Shown piece by piece: positions 55,702-58,996 of a DNA stretch of 58,996 bases (the first letter of the stretch is position 1; the number at the start of each line of letters is the position of its first letter). The DNA lies in contig JAETPK010000002.1 in the NCBI GenBank assembly GCA_021771265.1, forward strand, positions 1-58,996. The letters run 5' to 3'. The notes under the pieces were generated by a model. It made no database searches. It worked only from the letters and a program-made list of their open reading frames with translations, and had not been told where the DNA came from. Both the position numbers and the translations under genes were made by a program. The stretch comes from Oscillospiraceae bacterium. GTDB taxonomy: Bacteria; Bacillota; Clostridia; Oscillospirales; Oscillospiraceae.

Positions 55702-55730
55702 GTATAGGAAAACCGGACGGGGGCCATACT
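55702..55730 (+). promoter_or_regulatory. Sigma-F/sigma-G type promoter for sigG
   Basis: GTATA (55702-55706) - N15 - GGCCATACT (55722-55730), matching GYATA/GGNNANANT. Confidence 0.75.
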
Positions 55731-55772
55731 TTTTCCAGCAGCTTTTTGCGAACAAGGAGGGACGGCTCTCAT

Positions 55773-56543
55773 ATGCAGGGTAAAGTGGAGATCGCCGGCG
55801 TGAACACCGCCAAGCTGAAGGTCCTGAAAAACGAAGAGACCATGGCGCTGCTGCGGCGGACAAAGGAGGGCGACCAGGCGGCCCGGCAGGAGCTGATCGA
55901 GGGGAATCTGCGGCTGGTGCTGTCGGTGATCCAGCGGTTTTCCAGCCGGGGCGAGAATGCCGACGACCTGTTTCAGGTGGGCTGCGTGGGACTCATCAAG
56001 GCCATTGACAACTTTGACATCAACCAGCCCGTGCGCTTTTCCACCTACGGCGTGCCCATGATCATCGGCGAGATCCGCCGCTATCTGCGGGACAACAGCG
56101 CCATCCGGGTATCCCGCTCCATGCGGGACACCGCCTACCGGGTCTTGCAGGTCCGGGACCGGTATCTGGCGGAGCACCAGCGGGAGCCCACCGTGGAGCA
56201 GATTGCCCAGGAGCTGGAGATTCCCCGGGAGGAGGTGGTGTTCGCCATGGACGCCATCGTGGACCCGGTGTCCCTGTACGAGCCGGTGTACTCCGACGGC
56301 GGCGACGCCATCTGCGTCATGGACCAGGTGCGGGACACGAAAAACACCGACGAGGACTGGACGGACCGCATCGCCCTGAAGGAGGCCATGAAGCGGCTAG
56401 ACCCCCGGGAGCGGCGCATTTTGTCCCTGCGGTTCTACGAGGGAAAGACCCAGATGGAGGTCTCCGCCGAGGTGGGCATCTCCCAGGCCCAGGTCAGTCG
56501 GCTGGAAAAAGGCGCCATCAACACCATCAAAAAGAATATTTGA
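55773..56543 (+). CDS. sigG: RNA polymerase sporulation sigma factor SigG
   Basis: KVEIAGVNTAKLKVLKNEETMALLRRTKEGDQAARQELIEGNLRLVLSVIQRFSSRGENADDLFQVGCVGLIKAIDNFDI. Confidence 0.97.
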   Translation: MQGKVEIAGVNTAKLKVLKNEETMALLRRTKEGDQAARQELIEGNLRLVLSVIQRFSSRGENADDLFQVGCVGLIKAIDNFDINQPVRFSTYGVPMIIGEIRRYLRDNSAIRVSRSMRDTAYRVLQVRDRYLAEHQREPTVEQIAQELEIPREEVVFAMDAIVDPVSLYEPVYSDGGDAICVMDQVRDTKNTDEDWTDRIALKEAMKRLDPRERRILSLRFYEGKTQMEVSAEVGISQAQVSRLEKGAINTIKKNI

Positions 56544-56545
56544 CG

Positions 56546-56577
56546 AAAAAGAGGCCCTTTGGGGCCTCTTTTCTTTT
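56546..56577 (+). terminator. Terminator after sigG
   Basis: AAAAAGAGGCCC-ttt-GGGGCCTCTTTTCTTTT. Confidence 0.92.
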
Positions 56578-56769
56578 AAAATAGGGACTTGCATTTCATG
56601 ATATGCCCTCGGAGGGCCGCCTTCCCGAGCCCGCGGCAAACATGGCCCTGGGGCGGATACCCGGCGGGTCTCGCGCCTGTTTCCAGAGCGCGCACACGCC
56701 CTCCGGCGTCCAGGCATTCAGCAGTAGCACCACGCGCAGGCAGCCGTTTCTGAAAATTTCCTGAAAAAT

Positions 56770-56798
56770 TTGACGGCCGGACCTTTTTCGGGTAAACT
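56770..56798 (+). promoter_or_regulatory. Putative sigma-A promoter for the thioesterase gene
   Basis: TTGACG - N17 - TAAACT. Confidence 0.55.
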
Positions 56799-56838
56799 GA
56801 ACAGACATATACTTCCTGTAAGGAAAGGACGGATCAGG

Positions 56839-57249
56839 ATGGATCTTCAAAAGCTGGTGGAATTCCGCAATACCCACAACCCCTACGCGAAAAAAGAGGG
56901 CATCGTGGTGGAGGAGATCCGCCCAGGCTACGCCCGGGTCACCAAGACGGTGCTGCCCGATGACATCAATCCGGCGGGCCTGGCCCACGGCGGCATCTAT
57001 TTTGCTCTGGCGGACACGGCCGCCGGCGCCGCCTCCGCCTCCCACGGCTACTATGCCGTGACGGTGAACGCCAACTACAACTATCTCCGGGCCGTCAAGC
57101 CGGGAGACACCCTCATTGCCGAGGGCACGGAGTGCAAGACCGGCAAGACCATCTGCGTATACGATGTGCGTGTCACCGATCAGGATGGCACCCTCATCGG
57201 CACCGGATCCCTCACCTATTACCTGCTGGACCGGAAAATCGAGCTTTAA
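56839..57249 (+). CDS. PaaI-family hotdog thioesterase
   Basis: NPAGLAHGGIYFALADTAAGAAS hotdog motif; NYLRAVKPGDTLIAEG. Confidence 0.92.
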   Translation: MDLQKLVEFRNTHNPYAKKEGIVVEEIRPGYARVTKTVLPDDINPAGLAHGGIYFALADTAAGAASASHGYYAVTVNANYNYLRAVKPGDTLIAEGTECKTGKTICVYDVRVTDQDGTLIGTGSLTYYLLDRKIEL

Positions 57250-57254
57250 GAGAA

Positions 57255-57290
57255 ACCGGGCCGCCAAACTGGCGGCCCGGTCTTGCTTTA
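57255..57290. terminator. Bidirectional terminator between thioesterase and glnS
   Basis: ACCGGGCCGCCA-aac-TGGCGGCCCGGT followed by CTTGCTTT. Confidence 0.75.
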
Positions 57291-57292
57291 CT

Positions 57293-58996
57293 TCACTTCT
57301 TAAAGCTGTCCTTCAGGCTGACGCTGCGATTGAACACCAGGTGCTCCGCTGAGGAGTCCCGGCTGTCCAGGCAGAAATAGCCCAGGCGCATAAACTGGAA
57401 GGACGGAGCGGTCTTGCCCTGTTTTTCCGTCTTATCGTAGCTCTCCGCCGCGGCCCGCAGGCTGGCCTCCACCTTGCAGCCGGTGAGGACCTCCAGGGAG
57501 TTGGGGTTCAGGCACTCGATGAAATCCTTATCGGCGCCGTCAGGGTCGGGGTCGGTGAACAGGTAGTCGTACAGCCGCACCTCGGCGTCCACGGCGGTGC
57601 CGGCGTCCACCCAGTGGATGGTGGCACCCTTCACCTTCCGGCCGTCGGCGGGGTCACCGCCCCGGCTCTCGGGGTCGTACTCGCACAGCACCTCAGTGAT
57701 ATTGCCGTCTTCATCCTTCACGCAGCCGGTGCAGGTGATGAGATAGGCGCCCTTCAGGCGGCACTCGGGACCACCGGGGAACAGGCGCTTGTACTTGGGC
57801 ACCGGGGTCTCCAGGAAATCATCCGCCTCGATCCAGAGATGCCGGGAAAAGCTGACCTCCCGGGTACCGGCATTGGGGTCCAGAGGATTGTTCTCCACGG
57901 TGACGGTCTCCGTCTTGCCCTCTGGATAGTTGGTGACGGTCAGCTTGATGGGCCGCAGAACACCCATGACACGCTCCGCCGTTTCATTGAGGTCTTCCCG
58001 CAGGCAGTGCTCCAGGAAGCCGTAGTCCACAGTGGAATCCGCTTTGGAAACGCCGATACGGTCGCAGAAGTTCCGGATGGACTTGGCGGTGTAGCCCCGG
58101 CGGCGCAGGCCGCACAGGGTGGGCATCCGGGGGTCATCCCAGCCGGAGACCCGTCCCTCCTCCACCAGGCGGCGGAGCTTGCGCTTGCTCATGACGGCAT
58201 AGTTGATGCCCAGCCGGGCGAACTCGATCTGCCGGGGCTTGCTGGGCACGTCCGTATGCTCGATGACCCAGTTGTACAGGGGCCGGTGGGCCTCATACTC
58301 CAGGGAGCACAGGGAGTGGGTGATGCCCTCCAGAGCGTCCTGGATGGGGTGGGCGAAATCGTACATGGGGAAGATGCACCACTTGGTGCCCTGGCGGTGG
58401 TGCTCAATGTAGCGGATGCGGTAGATGACGGGGTCCCGCATATTGAAGTTGCCGCTGGCCATGTCGATCTTGGCCCGCAGGGTATACTTGCCCTCGGGGA
58501 ATTCGCCGTTGCGCATCCGCTGGAACAGGTCCAGGCTCTCCTCAATGGGGCGGTCCCGCCAGGGGGACTTGCCGGGCACGCCGATGCTGCCTCGGTATTC
58601 CCTGAACTGCTCGGGCGTCAGCTCGCACACGTAGGCCAGACCCTTCTTGATGAGGCCCACTGCCAGCTCATACGTCTTTTCAAAATAGTCGGAGCCATAG
58701 AACATCCGGTCGCCCCAGTCAAAGCCCAGCCAGTGGATATCGTCCTGGATGGCGTCCACGAATTCCGTGTCCTCTTTCGCGGGGTTCGTATCGTCAAAGC
58801 GCAGGTTGCAAAGGCCCCCGAACTTTTCGGCGGTGCCGAAATCGATGGTCAGGGCCTTGCAGTGGCCGATGTGCAGATAACCGTTGGGCTCCGGGGGAAA
58901 ACGGGTATGGACCGTCATGCCCTCGTACTGTCCGCCGGGGGCGATGTCCTCCTCAATGAAAGCATGGATGAAGTTCCGGCTCTCCGGCGCTTCTCC
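57293..58996 (-). CDS. glnS: Glutaminyl-tRNA synthetase (5' end runs off the window)
   Basis: TRFPPEPNGYLHIGHCKAL (HIGH), VMSKRKLRRLVEEG (KMSKS-like); manual translation past the ORF-track Met gives ...SRNFIHAFIEEDIAPGGQYEGMTVHTRFPPEPNG, so 58918 is internal. Confidence 0.95.
   Translation of the reverse strand, partial: GEAPESRNFIHAFIEEDIAPGGQYEGMTVHTRFPPEPNGYLHIGHCKALTIDFGTAEKFGGLCNLRFDDTNPAKEDTEFVDAIQDDIHWLGFDWGDRMFYGSDYFEKTYELAVGLIKKGLAYVCELTPEQFREYRGSIGVPGKSPWRDRPIEESLDLFQRMRNGEFPEGKYTLRAKIDMASGNFNMRDPVIYRIRYIEHHRQGTKWCIFPMYDFAHPIQDALEGITHSLCSLEYEAHRPLYNWVIEHTDVPSKPRQIEFARLGINYAVMSKRKLRRLVEEGRVSGWDDPRMPTLCGLRRRGYTAKSIRNFCDRIGVSKADSTVDYGFLEHCLREDLNETAERVMGVLRPIKLTVTNYPEGKTETVTVENNPLDPNAGTREVSFSRHLWIEADDFLETPVPKYKRLFPGGPECRLKGAYLITCTGCVKDEDGNITEVLCEYDPESRGGDPADGRKVKGATIHWVDAGTAVDAEVRLYDYLFTDPDPDGADKDFIECLNPNSLEVLTGCKVEASLRAAAESYDKTEKQGKTAPSFQFMRLGYFCLDSRDSSAEHLVFNRSVSLKDSFKK

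Noticed and set aside
56584-56760. Possible remnant protein (LLNAWTPEGVCALWKQARDPPG, minus strand)
   Set aside because: No start/RBS or homologous family I can recognise; likely chance frame in GC-rich intergenic DNA.
1-58996. CRISPR arrays, tRNA/rRNA genes, prophage, transposases
   Set aside because: Scanned for regularly spaced repeats, tRNA-like cloverleaf ends, integrase-associated phage modules and transposase motifs; none convincing. The Xer-like recombinase stands alone.

Overview
This window is a compact, GC-rich, mostly core-genome segment from an endospore-forming Clostridia bacterium; protein motifs suggest the Oscillospiraceae/Ruminococcaceae neighbourhood, but taxonomy is an inference. 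I assign about 62 protein genes. They cover central glycolysis (fba, a PPi-type pfp, a short pyk), DNA repair, the rlmN-prpC-prkC-rsgA block, fmt/def/priA/rpoZ/gmk/remA, cdaA/cdaR, ispD/ispF, a butyryl-CoA:acetate CoA-transferase-like gene, an ispH-S1 fusion, scpA/scpB, rpsB/tsf, glnS and many sporulation genes (cotJ, cwlD, spoIVA, SPOCS-LysM, gerW, ylmC/ymxH, sigG). I see no CRISPR array, tRNA, rRNA, prophage or IS element. The strongest signals not explained by the ORF track are: (1) a roughly 84-nt hairpin/terminator/anti-terminator leader starting at the predicted TSS of pfp; (2) an unlisted 24-aa spoVM gene in its conserved neighbourhood; (3) a consensus sigma-A promoter with a LexA-like box in its spacer driving an alkA-like/ogt/CPCC-protein operon; (4) sigma-E and sigma-F type promoters in front of spoIVA, the SPOCS-LysM gene and sigG; (5) a structured intergenic element bounded by two identical 20-bp palindromes; and (6) a Rex-like site upstream of the CoA-transferase. 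All promoter and RNA-structure calls were made by eye and need computation or experiment.
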